Part shown: piece after piece, positions 7,725 to 16,256 of the stretch
Numbering within the stretch: position 1 is the first letter of the stretch
Layout: every line of letters begins with the position of its first letter
NCBI RefSeq assembly: GCF_014647595.1
Contig: NZ_BMPM01000008.1
Span: 1-64,000, forward strand
DNA from: Paenarthrobacter histidinolovorans
GTDB taxonomy: Bacteria > Actinomycetota > Actinomycetes > Actinomycetales > Micrococcaceae
Length of the DNA stretch: 64,000 nt
Reading direction: 5' to 3'
Notes under the pieces: generated by a model
Seen by the model: the letters and a program-made list of their open reading frames with translations, nothing else
The model's database searches: none
Told to the model about the DNA's origin: nothing
Translations under genes and position numbers: made by a program

Positions 7725-8723
7725 CTAGAACGTCAGCAGGGGCGTGACCGTCACGGTATCGCCGCTGACATCCAACTGGGTGGTGAAGCTGAAGTCGTGC
7801 TCCACGTTGAGATCGTTTACGAGCCCCGTGAACAGGTTGACCTCCCTGGCGGTCAACGTTGCCTTGCCGTTCAAGGGAGCAACAACCCATTTGCCGCCGA
7901 ACGGTTCAATGGTGATCTTGGGGTACTCCGTGATGGCCCATTTGATGGTCCCGTCCACAACCCGTGCATTGCTGACGTGGTAGAACGGGCAGTCGGGCTG
8001 CAGGCGCTGCTGCTCGGTGGCTTGGGCGGCGCAGGTGTCCAGGAACTCACGGACTTTGCCGGCAACGGCGTCGTTCATGGCCTTGGTTGATCGGGTCTGC
8101 AAGTTCAGGGGCGCCTGTCCGCCTTCGCGCGTCGTGACGAGCGCGGAGCTTGCGGGAGCTTCGAAGTAGGTGCCGTTCAGGCTGGCCTCGTACTTGCCCG
8201 GGAAGAACACGGCGAACGTGTTGCGGCCGTTGGGCATGTTGACGGGGACGCCGTTGAGGGTGGCTTCGCTGGAGTTAACCACGGTCACATCAATGGTGGG
8301 CAGGGTGGTGGGCACGAACGCCCACTTCCCGAAGAACAGCCACTGTGTCCCGGTACGTTCCATGAGGAATTCCGTGTGGAGCCGGCTGCCGTCCAAGGTG
8401 TAGTCCACAGGGACGGCCACCCGGTTTGCGCTGCGGGATTCCGGATTTCCCACGTGGACATCGGACAGTTTGGAGGCGGCAGTTTGAAGGGCCGTTCCAT
8501 CGAGCATGGCCGCGTTGGCGCTGGGCACTTTGGCACGCAGGAGCCCCAAGGCTTCTTCGCCTTTGCCGTCCTGGAGCGCTTGCAGATACTCCTTGACAGG
8601 CTGCTGCGGACTGGCCACCGAAGAGCCCACCAGGTTGATGCAGACGATCGCGCCGACGACAGCAAGCATCAGACCGAGCAGCCATCCGGCTGCGGTCTTG
8701 ACGAACGCTTGACTCAACTGCAC
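7725..8723 (-). CDS. Membrane-anchored extracytoplasmic protein of unknown function
   Basis: A 332-residue protein with one N-terminal membrane segment (WLLGLMLAVVGAIVCINLVG, about residues 13-32) and a long extracytoplasmic part. Residues about 40-145 resemble the small NTF2-like 'lumazine-binding/DUF4878' modules often found outside the membrane (VKEYLQALQDGKGEEALGLL, then LMERTGTQWLFFGKWAF). Residues about 150-200 resemble a TcaA-like beta domain (TVVNSSEATLNGVPVNMPNG, with FFPGKYEASLNGTYFEA). The C-terminal part is beta-rich with two Cys (DTCAAQ, PDCPF) that could form a disulfide. No enzyme motif is seen. The GTG start follows an AAAGGGC site. No operon partner is evident. Confidence 0.75.
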   Translation of the reverse strand: MQLSQAFVKTAAGWLLGLMLAVVGAIVCINLVGSSVASPQQPVKEYLQALQDGKGEEALGLLRAKVPSANAAMLDGTALQTAASKLSDVHVGNPESRSANRVAVPVDYTLDGSRLHTEFLMERTGTQWLFFGKWAFVPTTLPTIDVTVVNSSEATLNGVPVNMPNGRNTFAVFFPGKYEASLNGTYFEAPASSALVTTREGGQAPLNLQTRSTKAMNDAVAGKVREFLDTCAAQATEQQRLQPDCPFYHVSNARVVDGTIKWAITEYPKITIEPFGGKWVVAPLNGKATLTAREVNLFTGLVNDLNVEHDFSFTTQLDVSGDTVTVTPLLTF

Positions 8724-8804
8724 GCCCTTTACGTTACCCGCCGCAACAGCCCCCGCCGTGCAGGAGGTACCCGTTATGACGTTTATCCGTCGTCTGGAGA
8801 AGCC

Positions 8805-8845
8805 CGACGGCGGGTGGCAGCAGGCCTTGCTGCCACCCGGCGTCG
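8805..8845 (-). terminator. Terminator after the HerA-like gene
   Basis: An inverted repeat pairs 8805-8822 with 8828-8845 (18 positions, one mismatch) around a 5-base loop. It lies just downstream of the HerA-like stop on the minus strand. Confidence 0.8.
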
Positions 8846-8868
8846 TGGTTCAGTCGGGCCGGGCGGAA

Positions 8869-10587
8869 CTAGCGCCGGCGACGTGACGAGGTGCCAAAGA
8901 CTCCGCGCATGAGGTCGCGGCCGAGCTGGGTTCCCATGGAACGGACCATGCTCTTGAGGCCGCCACCCAGCGCGCCGCCAAGGGCTCCGGCGATGTCGCC
9001 GAACACGCCGCTTTCCTGCGGTGGTGCTTGCTGCGGGACAGGAAGGGGAGCGGGCGGCGCCGGGAAGGAGTCGGTGGTTGAAGTGGACGGCCGTGAACTG
9101 GGCCGTCCCAGGATCTCTTCCTCGATACGGCGCGCTTCGGCGTCGATGTCCGCTTGGGATGTTCCAGCCGGCGCACCGGAAGAAGGCACGGGCGGCAGGC
9201 CGGGTGCGGCATCGCCTGTCGGTGCGGCTGCCTGGCCATTGAGTTTCTCGTACGCCGAGAGGTTGTCCACGGCTGTCCCGTACTTCGCCAGGAGCGGGGA
9301 CGCGGCGATGGTGCTCTTGATGAGATCGTCGGCGCTGGGGCCCATGACGGACTCGGGGGCACGGAGGCGGGTCAACGCCACCGGCGTGGGAGCACCTTTC
9401 TCGTTCATGACGGTGATGACGGCCTCGCCAATGCCGGCCGAGGTCAAGGTTTTTTCGAGGTCGTAGTCACTCACAGGGAAGGTGGACACGGTGGCCTTCA
9501 AAGCCTTGGCGTCCTCGGGGGTGAACGCACGCAGGGCGTGCTGCACGCGGTTGGCCAACTGGCCCAGCACGTCTGCCGGAACATCCTTGGGCGTCTGGGT
9601 GACGAAGAAAATACCCACGCCCTTGGAACGGATGAGCCGGACGGTGGTGGTGATGGCTTCAAGGAAGGCCTTGGAGGCGTTGTTGAACAGCAGGTGTGCT
9701 TCGTCCAGGAAGAACACGAGCTTGGGTTTGTCGAGGTCACCGGCTTCGGGAAGGTCCTCGAAGAGATCTGCCAAGAGCCACATGAGGAACGTGGAGAACA
9801 GGAGGGGCTTGGTCTGGAGCGTGGGCAGTTCCAGGCAGCTGACCACCCCTCGGCCGTCGGGTGCCGTGCGGAGCAACTCGGCGGTGTCGAACTCGGGTTC
9901 GCCGAAGAACTTCTCCATGCCCTGCGCTTCCAAGCCGACCAGCTCCCGGAGGATCACGCCGGCGGTAGCCTTTGACAGCCCGCCCAGTTCGGCGAGTTCG
10001 GCCTTTCCTTCGTCCGAGGTCAGGAACTGGATTACGGCGCGGAGGTCCTTGAGGTCGATCAGTTCAAGGTTCTTCTGGTCCGCGAAATGGAAGATCAGCT
10101 GGAGGCTGGACTCCTGGGTGTCGTTGAGGTCCATGATCCGGGAGAGCAGGATGGGCCCGAACGAGGTAATGGTGGCACGGACCGGAATGCCGTTGCCGTC
10201 GCCGCCCAGCGAAAGGAACTCCACCGGAAAGTTCTTGGCCTGCCAGTCCTGGCCCAGCGCGGACGTCCGTGCCGTCAGCTTCTCACTGCCGGTGGCCGGC
10301 GTCGCCAATCCTGACAGATCACCCTTGATGTCCGCGAGGAAGACCGGGACGCCCGCCGTCGAGAGTTGTTCGGCGATCATGTGCAGCGTGACCGTCTTGC
10401 CGGTACCGGTGGCGCCAGCCACGAGGCCGTGGCGGTTCATCATGGCGAGGGGCAGGCGGACCTGGGCTTCCTTGTGGACTTCGCCGTCCACGATCGCGGC
10501 ACCCAGCTCGATCGTGGCACCTTCCAGGGTGTACCCCTGCTGGATGGTGGCGAGTTTTTCGGCAGTCGTTTTGTTGGCCATGCGCAT
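8869..10587 (-). CDS. HerA-like ATPase (DUF853, YjgR family)
   Basis: A 572-residue FtsK/HerA-superfamily ATPase. Walker A is GATGTGKT (about residues 58-65) and Walker B is KLVFFLDEAHLLF (near residue 290), followed by a sensor-like FFVTQTPKDVP. After about residue 440 the chain becomes Pro/Ala/Ser-rich and low-complexity, then ends in a Gly-rich segment and an Arg-rich tail (SSRRRR) that could touch nucleic acid. DUF853 proteins are predicted DNA translocases; no NurA-type nuclease partner is nearby. The gene begins 3 bases after the upstream GNAT stop, so it is probably translated by coupling. The second ATG, at 10581, is an equally good start. Confidence 0.9.
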   Translation of the reverse strand: MRMANKTTAEKLATIQQGYTLEGATIELGAAIVDGEVHKEAQVRLPLAMMNRHGLVAGATGTGKTVTLHMIAEQLSTAGVPVFLADIKGDLSGLATPATGSEKLTARTSALGQDWQAKNFPVEFLSLGGDGNGIPVRATITSFGPILLSRIMDLNDTQESSLQLIFHFADQKNLELIDLKDLRAVIQFLTSDEGKAELAELGGLSKATAGVILRELVGLEAQGMEKFFGEPEFDTAELLRTAPDGRGVVSCLELPTLQTKPLLFSTFLMWLLADLFEDLPEAGDLDKPKLVFFLDEAHLLFNNASKAFLEAITTTVRLIRSKGVGIFFVTQTPKDVPADVLGQLANRVQHALRAFTPEDAKALKATVSTFPVSDYDLEKTLTSAGIGEAVITVMNEKGAPTPVALTRLRAPESVMGPSADDLIKSTIAASPLLAKYGTAVDNLSAYEKLNGQAAAPTGDAAPGLPPVPSSGAPAGTSQADIDAEARRIEEEILGRPSSRPSTSTTDSFPAPPAPLPVPQQAPPQESGVFGDIAGALGGALGGGLKSMVRSMGTQLGRDLMRGVFGTSSRRRR

Positions 10588-10590
10588 AGC

Positions 10591-11109
10591 TTAGCTGGGC
10601 AGTGCAAGATCCTTGCTGAAGGCCAAATGCTTGATGTCTTCGGGGTCTGCGGCGAGGTCGAACAGGGCTTTGTAGCCGGTGGCGAGGTACAGATTTTTGG
10701 CCTCCGGCTGTCGCGGCCCGGTGGTGAGGTACAGCTTCCGGTAGCCCCGGCGTCGAGCCTCGTTCTCCAGTTCGGTCAGTACCAGGCGCGCCAGCCCGCG
10801 GCGGCGATGGGCGGAGTGGGTCCAGATCCGCTTGAGCTCGGCCGTGTGCTCGTCGTAGCGCCTGAAGGCGCCTCCCGCCACGGATTCGCCGTTTTCCTGA
10901 ATGATGATGAGTGCGCCGTGCGGCGGAGCGAATTCTTCGGCGGGGTAGCGGTTCAGCTCCTCGGCTGCCCCTTCGCTGCTGAACAAGTCACCGTAACGGG
11001 TGTTGTATTCGACGGCGAGCTCGTCCAGGAGCGGGCGGACGCGCGGATCGCGCATCGGCAGGCTGAGGACGGTAAGGCCCGACGTCGGCAGGGTTGGCGT
11101 TGTTGTCAT
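10591..11109 (-). CDS. GNAT family N-acetyltransferase
   Basis: A 172-residue GNAT enzyme with the acetyl-CoA binding loop HSAHRRRGLARLVLTELENE (pattern R-R-x-G-L-A) around residues 97-116 and a C-terminal YLATGYKAL strand. The small-molecule substrate is not predictable. The product is full length for the family, unlike the shortened GNAT at 1386-1820. The gene is coupled to the HerA-like gene downstream. Its upstream side ends in the 66-bp palindromic repeat at 11133-11198. Confidence 0.88.
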   Translation of the reverse strand: MTTTPTLPTSGLTVLSLPMRDPRVRPLLDELAVEYNTRYGDLFSSEGAAEELNRYPAEEFAPPHGALIIIQENGESVAGGAFRRYDEHTAELKRIWTHSAHRRRGLARLVLTELENEARRRGYRKLYLTTGPRQPEAKNLYLATGYKALFDLAADPEDIKHLAFSKDLALPS

Positions 11110-11132
11110 GTCTGGGCCTTTCGTAGGTGGAA

Positions 11133-11198
11133 CCCATGTAGGTAGCAGATGAGGTCGTTTTGAGGGTTCAAAACGACGTTAACTGCGACTCAGTTGGG
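11133..11198. repeat. 66-bp palindromic repeat, copy A (degenerate)
   Basis: The element runs from CCC to GGG with a palindromic core: GTCGTTTTGA at 11154-11163 pairs exactly with TCAAAACGAC at 11168-11177. Outside the core the arms match imperfectly (GCAGAT against AACTGC). Length and edge sequences match copies B (33003-33068) and C (46421-46486). The TGA stop and about nine C-terminal codons of the FAD/NAD(P) protein lie inside it. Confidence 0.85.
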
Positions 11199-13087
11199 TG
11201 GGTGGCAGCAACGGTGGTCAGGATCCTGCGCGCAAGGGCGTCGTTCTCCCGGAACGGGGCTGCGTTGGTGTTGGGGCGCGCGAAGGCTCCGGCGCCCCAG
11301 CCCGAGGTCCAGGGACCGATGGCAAACAAACCCTGCTGTGGTGTACCAACAGGAGACAGTACCTGGTAATTCCCGGAGATCAGGAGTTTGCCGGTGGAGT
11401 GTGTGCCCTCGGAGGTGAGCAGCCTCTGCTCGGTGCCCCATCCGGCGTCGTGCAGATCAGCCAGGGCCGGGTTTGCGGAACGTTCCACGGACGCGGAAGG
11501 CAGCCGCGCCTCAATGTAAGCGGACGCGTCCACCACCACCGGCGACTGGAAAGACCCCGCCACGAACCGGCCCAGGGACTCGTCGGCCCGGACCCACATG
11601 CCCGGGCCCAGGAACTTGAGGAAACCGGCCCTGTGCAGGGCGAGCATCTCCCGGAGGCGGTGCGACGGTGGCCCGGAGTCGACGAAGCTGAAGAATCCGT
11701 GCCACCAGCCGTGGATGGCCTGCTGGGACCGGGCGTTGAGCCGCTCTTGTGGGACCAGCCGGCCGAGGTCCATGTACACGAACAGCAACGCCGTGAACAG
11801 GGCCAGTGTCTCGGAGTGGTCCGGGCCGGTCCGCAGGTCCACGTCCCGCTGGATGTAGGCGGTGACCGACCGCTGCACGGTGTCGTGGTCCGCGAACGCG
11901 CAGCCACTCAGCGGGTGGTCAAGCTTCTCCAGGTCAAGGCGCAGTCCGGGGTCCGGAACGGAAACGGCCACCAGTTCCTCACGGAGAGGGCTGTACCAGT
12001 CAAGGGCATCGAACCGGGCTTCAAAGCTGGCCCACGAACCCAGGACCCGGTCGGGGTAGCCGGTGAACAGTTCACGGTAGTAGGCGTAGCCTGCGTCCTT
12101 GGCGATCAGCGGCCAGAGCTGCGTGCGGAAATCGAGTTCCTGGTGCTCGGCCAGCAGGGCGTCGATGGCCGATGCGGTGAAGTACCGTGGGCGCTCAACG
12201 GGAGTGCGCAGCGTGGAGGAAATCTTGGAGTGGTACGGCACGCCGCGTCGTGACCCTGCCCAGAGCCGTGGCTCGGCGCCGGATGGCACGTAGTCGAGTC
12301 CGCCGTCGGGCCTTTCCTCGAAGCGGCCCCCGCGGCCTTCGAACAGCAGCACCAGCAGGTCCACAAACGCCAGGCCCATGCCTGAGACGATCACGTCCTG
12401 GCCGGGTTCAATGCCGGAGTAGTCAACGTCCGTGGTGTACGACGGCGGCGCGTGGAACCCGCCGTGTCGGGCAGCGAACTCGCTGAGGCGGGCTGTCTCA
12501 ACATCAGGAACGGAGTCCGTGTGGCCCAGCGCGTACACCACGACGTCGGCCGTCACCAAGGTTCCGGTGGCCAGCCTCACGCTGTGCGTATCGCCGGAAG
12601 AGCGCTCGACGCCGGTGGCTGTGTCGCGGTGCACCGTCACCGTTGTTTCGGGGCCAAGGGCGCTGACGGCCCGGCCGAAGAACCACTCAAGGTACTTGCT
12701 CTGGAGTTGGCGCGTGGGGAAGGACGACGGGGTCAGCGAACGGAGCTGGGCAAGCAGGTGCGGCTCCAACGCAGGCACGTCGCGGATGCTGCCGTCCAGA
12801 ATGCCGGCGGCCCAGGCTGACAGCCCCGGGCCTTGAACGGAGGGTCCGTCGCATGTCACGGATTCATCGGTGAACATGGTGACATCCGCAGCTGTGGAGT
12901 TCAGCAGCATGCCCGGGCTCTGGTCATAGCGCCAGATCCTCCCGGAGCCCGGCTGGTAGGGCTCAATGACGTGGATATCCAGAGGGCCGTGGAACAGGCC
13001 GGGCTGATTGGCGGCAAGCCGTTCAAGGACACCGGCCGTGCGCGGACCGCCGCCAATGAAGGCGATGACGGGTACTCGTGGCGGCAT
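11168..13087 (-). CDS. FAD/NAD(P)-binding protein (NAD_binding_9 type)
   Basis: A 639-residue flavoprotein-like enzyme beginning with a dinucleotide-binding loop (VIAFIGGGPRTAGVLERLAA) and carrying the family signature PYQPGSGRIWRYDQSPGMLL near residue 45. A second Rossmann-like segment (GQDVIVSGMGLAFVDLLVLL) follows near residue 240. It probably binds FAD and NAD(P)H; its substrate is unknown. The start at 13087 was chosen because AGGAG lies 6 bases upstream; the frame stays open about 96 bases further, but that extension is Arg/Pro-rich and unconserved in type. The gene is divergent from the ABC/luciferase operon, so a shared role is likely. The last residues (PTESQLTSF) are encoded by palindromic repeat copy A. 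Confidence 0.87.
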   Translation of the reverse strand: MPPRVPVIAFIGGGPRTAGVLERLAANQPGLFHGPLDIHVIEPYQPGSGRIWRYDQSPGMLLNSTAADVTMFTDESVTCDGPSVQGPGLSAWAAGILDGSIRDVPALEPHLLAQLRSLTPSSFPTRQLQSKYLEWFFGRAVSALGPETTVTVHRDTATGVERSSGDTHSVRLATGTLVTADVVVYALGHTDSVPDVETARLSEFAARHGGFHAPPSYTTDVDYSGIEPGQDVIVSGMGLAFVDLLVLLFEGRGGRFEERPDGGLDYVPSGAEPRLWAGSRRGVPYHSKISSTLRTPVERPRYFTASAIDALLAEHQELDFRTQLWPLIAKDAGYAYYRELFTGYPDRVLGSWASFEARFDALDWYSPLREELVAVSVPDPGLRLDLEKLDHPLSGCAFADHDTVQRSVTAYIQRDVDLRTGPDHSETLALFTALLFVYMDLGRLVPQERLNARSQQAIHGWWHGFFSFVDSGPPSHRLREMLALHRAGFLKFLGPGMWVRADESLGRFVAGSFQSPVVVDASAYIEARLPSASVERSANPALADLHDAGWGTEQRLLTSEGTHSTGKLLISGNYQVLSPVGTPQQGLFAIGPWTSGWGAGAFARPNTNAAPFRENDALARRILTTVAATHPTESQLTSF

Positions 13088-13285
13088 GGGATCTCCTGGA
13101 ATGCGGTGGTTGGTGCACCCCAATCTAGGGAGGAAGCGGGCCGCCGGTCGAGGAGCTGGTAACCGCCGTTCACCACGCGTCACGCACCGTCAACAGGCGC
13201 AAAGAAGCGACGCATATGGCCCCGCATGACGACGATTGTGACGCCGTGAGAACCCCGGCGAAGCTCCGCGAAGTCCAGTGAAGAA

Positions 13286-13319
13286 GTGCAAATTCCCGCC
13301 TTGCTGCGGGGTTTCGCAC
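13286..13319 (+). repeat. Hairpin in the divergent promoter region
   Basis: GTGCAAATTCCCGC pairs, with a bulge, with GCGGGGTTTCGCAC around a short loop. It sits 57 bases before the permease start in the 288-bp divergent region. Its outer edges (GTGCAAATTC and TTTCGCA) match those of the longer inverted repeat at 20661-20766. Its role could be regulatory, or it could be a dispersed repeat. Confidence 0.5.
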
Positions 13320-13375
13320 GCCCATAGATTGGCAGCCATCCGATAGACAACAACCGATCTGAAATGAGGTGGCGC

Positions 13376-14341
13376 ATGAGTGCAATCGCACCGCCTGCCA
13401 CGGCGGACACTGCACCGCCCACCCCGGATTACTCCGAGTACAAGCTGGTTCCTGCCCGTCATCCGTGGCGTTGGGTGGGCACGGTGGTGGTGGCCGCCGG
13501 CGTGGCCGCCATCGCATGGTCCCTTGTGACCAACCCCCGTTGGGAGTGGGGCGTGGTGGCTCAATGGTTCACCGCGCAGTCCGTGGTCAACGGGCTCATC
13601 GAGACGCTTAAGCTCACGGCCATCTCCGGAGTCCTGGGATTCGTCCTCGGGTTCATCCTGGCCCTGATGCGGTTGTCGGCGTCCCCGCTGCTGGTTTCTG
13701 TCTCGTGGACTTTTTCCTGGATCTTCCGGTCGACGCCGCTGCTGGTCCAACTCCTGCTTTGGTACAACCTTGGTTATCTTTACGAGAAGATCAGCCTGGG
13801 CATCCCCTTCACGGACGTCCGCTTCTTCGAAGCGCAGACCACCACGCTGATCAGCCAGTTCGCTGCAGCGGTCCTGGGGCTTACGTTGAACCAGGCGGCC
13901 TACTCAGCGGAAATCATCCGCGGCGGCATCCTTTCCGTGGACCAAGGCCAGCTTGAGGCAGCCTCCGCGCTGGGCATTCCCGCGTGGCAGCGGAGTACCA
14001 GGATCGTCCTGCCGCAGGCAATGCGCGCCATCCTGCCCAATGCCTTCAACGAGATCATTGGCCTGGTCAAGGGCACGTCGATCGTCTATGTCCTGGCCTA
14101 CTCCGAGCTGTTCTACACGGTTCAGGTCATCTACAACCGGACGCAGCAGGTGCTGCCGCTGCTCCTCGTGGCAACGCTTTGGTACGTGGTGATCACCTCG
14201 GTGCTGAGCGTTTTCCAGTACTACATCGAACGCCACTTCTCCAAGGGTGCCGTGCGGAACCTGCCGCTGACGCCCTTGCAGAAAGCACGGAAATTCTTCG
14301 CCACCCACGTTGCTGCCTCTCCCACGAAGGACGCCCGATGA
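13376..14341 (+). CDS. Amino-acid-type ABC transporter permease
   Basis: A 321-residue HisM/GltJ-type inner-membrane permease with about six membrane segments. It has the conserved cytoplasmic loop LNQAAYSAEIIRGGILSVDQ followed by GQLEAASALGIPAWQRSTRI, which docks on the ATPase. The N-terminal 40 residues are a cytoplasmic extension rich in Ala/Pro. The second ATG (13376) was chosen because GAGGTGG precedes it; the first ATG at 13364 overlaps that site. Only one permease is encoded, so it probably works as a homodimer. It overlaps the ATPase gene by four bases (ATGA). Confidence 0.93.
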   Translation: MSAIAPPATADTAPPTPDYSEYKLVPARHPWRWVGTVVVAAGVAAIAWSLVTNPRWEWGVVAQWFTAQSVVNGLIETLKLTAISGVLGFVLGFILALMRLSASPLLVSVSWTFSWIFRSTPLLVQLLLWYNLGYLYEKISLGIPFTDVRFFEAQTTTLISQFAAAVLGLTLNQAAYSAEIIRGGILSVDQGQLEAASALGIPAWQRSTRIVLPQAMRAILPNAFNEIIGLVKGTSIVYVLAYSELFYTVQVIYNRTQQVLPLLLVATLWYVVITSVLSVFQYYIERHFSKGAVRNLPLTPLQKARKFFATHVAASPTKDAR

Positions 14342-15228
14342 GCATCATCGCCGCACGCAAAGAATCCACGACGACGGCAACGCCCGCCGCCGGAACACCA
14401 GCCGAAGCAGCAGCGCACGTTTCGGCCGGTACCGCCCCGGCTGCTGCCACCCGCGGACAGGTGGACATCACCAATGTCCGCAAGTCCTTCGGCGCAACCG
14501 AAGTCCTCAAAGGCGTGACGTTGTCGGTTCCGCCGGGCGGCGTCGCGGTGATCGTGGGCCCCTCCGGCTCCGGCAAGTCCACCCTGCTCCGGACCATCAA
14601 CCACCTGGAAAAGGTCGACGGCGGCTACATCACCATCGACGGCGAACTGGTTGGCTACGAGGTCCGCGGCAACAAGCTCCATGAACTGCGCGAGAAGGAC
14701 ATCCTCAAGCAGCGCACCAACATCGGCATGGTGTTCCAGAGTTTCAATCTGTTCCCGCACCTCACGGCACTGGAGAACGTGATTGAGGCGCCGATCGTGG
14801 CCCAGAAGCGGTCCAAGACCGAAGCCAGGAAGCGCGGTTTGGAACTCCTGGACCGGGTGGGTTTGAAGGACCGCGCCGATGCCTACCCCCGCCAGCTCTC
14901 CGGCGGCCAGCAGCAGAGAGTCGCGATCGCCCGGGCCCTGGCACTCGATCCCAAGATCCTGCTCTTCGACGAGCCCACGTCTGCGTTGGACCCCGAGTTG
15001 GTCAACGAGGTCCTCGACGTGATCCGGGAACTCGCGACGTCCGGAACCACGCTGATCGTGGTGACCCACGAGATGGGTTTTGCCCGGGACGTGGCAGACA
15101 CGGTGGTGTTCATGGATGACGGACTGATCGTCGAGTCCGGCAAGCCCCAGGACATCTTTGCCAACCCCCGCGAGGAACGCACCCGGAGCTTCTTCTCCAA
15201 AGTCATCGAACCAGCTTTCAACATCTAG
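14338..15228 (+). CDS. Amino-acid-type ABC transporter ATP-binding protein
   Basis: A 296-residue GlnQ/HisP-type ATPase with Walker [11 protein letters not shown]-loop [18 protein letters not shown], signature [15 protein letters not shown], Walker [15 protein letters not shown] and the H-loop VVTHEMGFA. The first about 45 residues are a Thr/Ala-rich extension before the domain begins at [15 protein letters not shown]. It energises uptake through the preceding permease for the lipoprotein encoded 8 bases downstream. Confidence 0.95.
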   Translation: MSIIAARKESTTTATPAAGTPAEAAAHVSAGTAPAAATRGQVDITNVRKSFGATEVLKGVTLSVPPGGVAVIVGPSGSGKSTLLRTINHLEKVDGGYITIDGELVGYEVRGNKLHELREKDILKQRTNIGMVFQSFNLFPHLTALENVIEAPIVAQKRSKTEARKRGLELLDRVGLKDRADAYPRQLSGGQQQRVAIARALALDPKILLFDEPTSALDPELVNEVLDVIRELATSGTTLIVVTHEMGFARDVADTVVFMDDGLIVESGKPQDIFANPREERTRSFFSKVIEPAFNI

Positions 15229-15236
15229 GACACCCC

Positions 15237-16256
15237 ATGCTTCGCACTGCCCACGGCTTCGCCGCTAATGAATCAAAACTGCGCCCAATCAAAAGCAGGC
15301 TCCTGGCACTTGCTGTACTTCCCGCCGTCGTGCTCCCTGCGCTGGCGGGGTGCTCCGATCCCGGAGCGTCGGCAGCAAAGCCGGAATCCGAAGCCGCCAA
15401 GAACGGAATCGTCTACAACACCTCCGTGGACCAGAACCGGATCCGGGGCGAAAAGGACACGACGGCGGCCGCCGCGGTTCCGGCGGCCATCGCCAAGGAC
15501 GGCAAACTGACCGTTGCCACCACTGCCGGTTCCATTCCGTTGTCCTTCCATGCCACCGATGACAAGACGCCGATTGGTGTGGAGGTGGACATTGCCCAGC
15601 TCGTCGCCGACAAGCTCGGCCTGGATCTGGACCTTCAGGTGACATCGTGGGAGAACTGGCCACTGAAGACCCAGTCCGGCGATTTCGAGGCCGTCTTCTC
15701 CAACGTGGGCATCAACGCAGCCCGCGTGAAGCTGTTCGACTTCTCCACGTACCGCGCCGCGTTCATGGGCTTCGAAGCGAAGAAGAGCTCCAGCTACGAC
15801 ATCAAGGGCTCGGACGACATCTCCGGCCTGAAGATCTCCGTGGGCTCGGGGACCAACCAGGAGAAGATCCTGCTGGCCTGGAACAAGGAACTCGAGGCCA
15901 AGGGCAAGGCCCCGGCCACGCTCCAGTACTACTCCTCAGACGCCGACACCATCCTGGCGCTCTCCTCCGGCCGCACCGACCTGAACCTCGCTCCGTACCC
16001 CTCGGTGACGTACCGCGAGAACACCCGCGATGACCTGAAGGTGGTTGGCAAGGTCAACGCCGGCTGGCCCTCCGAGACCTTGGTGGCCGCCACAACCCTC
16101 AAGGGCAACGGCCTGGCTCCGGCCATCACCGAAGCCCTGAACTCCACCATCAAGGACGGTTCCTACGGCAAGGTCCTGGAACGCTGGGGACTTTCCGAAG
16201 AAGCAGTGCCGGAATCCAAGACCGTCACGGAAGCTACTTTTGGGACGGGAAAGTGA
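15237..16256 (+). CDS. ABC transporter substrate-binding lipoprotein
   Basis: A 339-residue SBP_bac_3 (polar amino acid) binding protein. The lipobox LPALAGC places the lipidated Cys at about residue 39, behind an unusually long charged N-region. The ligand-domain pattern (DGKLTVATTAGSIPLSFHA, PIGVEVDIAQLVADKLGL, then FSNVGINAARVKLFDFSTY) is clear. It resembles the second binding protein at 28027-29010 along its whole length, so the two are paralogues. It overlaps the next gene by four bases (GTGA). The ligand may be a modified cysteine or other sulfur or amino compound, judged only from the neighbouring flavin monooxygenases. Confidence 0.92.
   Translation: MLRTAHGFAANESKLRPIKSRLLALAVLPAVVLPALAGCSDPGASAAKPESEAAKNGIVYNTSVDQNRIRGEKDTTAAAAVPAAIAKDGKLTVATTAGSIPLSFHATDDKTPIGVEVDIAQLVADKLGLDLDLQVTSWENWPLKTQSGDFEAVFSNVGINAARVKLFDFSTYRAAFMGFEAKKSSSYDIKGSDDISGLKISVGSGTNQEKILLAWNKELEAKGKAPATLQYYSSDADTILALSSGRTDLNLAPYPSVTYRENTRDDLKVVGKVNAGWPSETLVAATTLKGNGLAPAITEALNSTIKDGSYGKVLERWGLSEEAVPESKTVTEATFGTGK

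Noticed and set aside
9482-10594. 370-residue open frame antisense to the HerA-like gene
   Set aside because: It is a mirror of a strong coding frame in high-GC DNA; its product has no domain and is rich in Ser/Arg.
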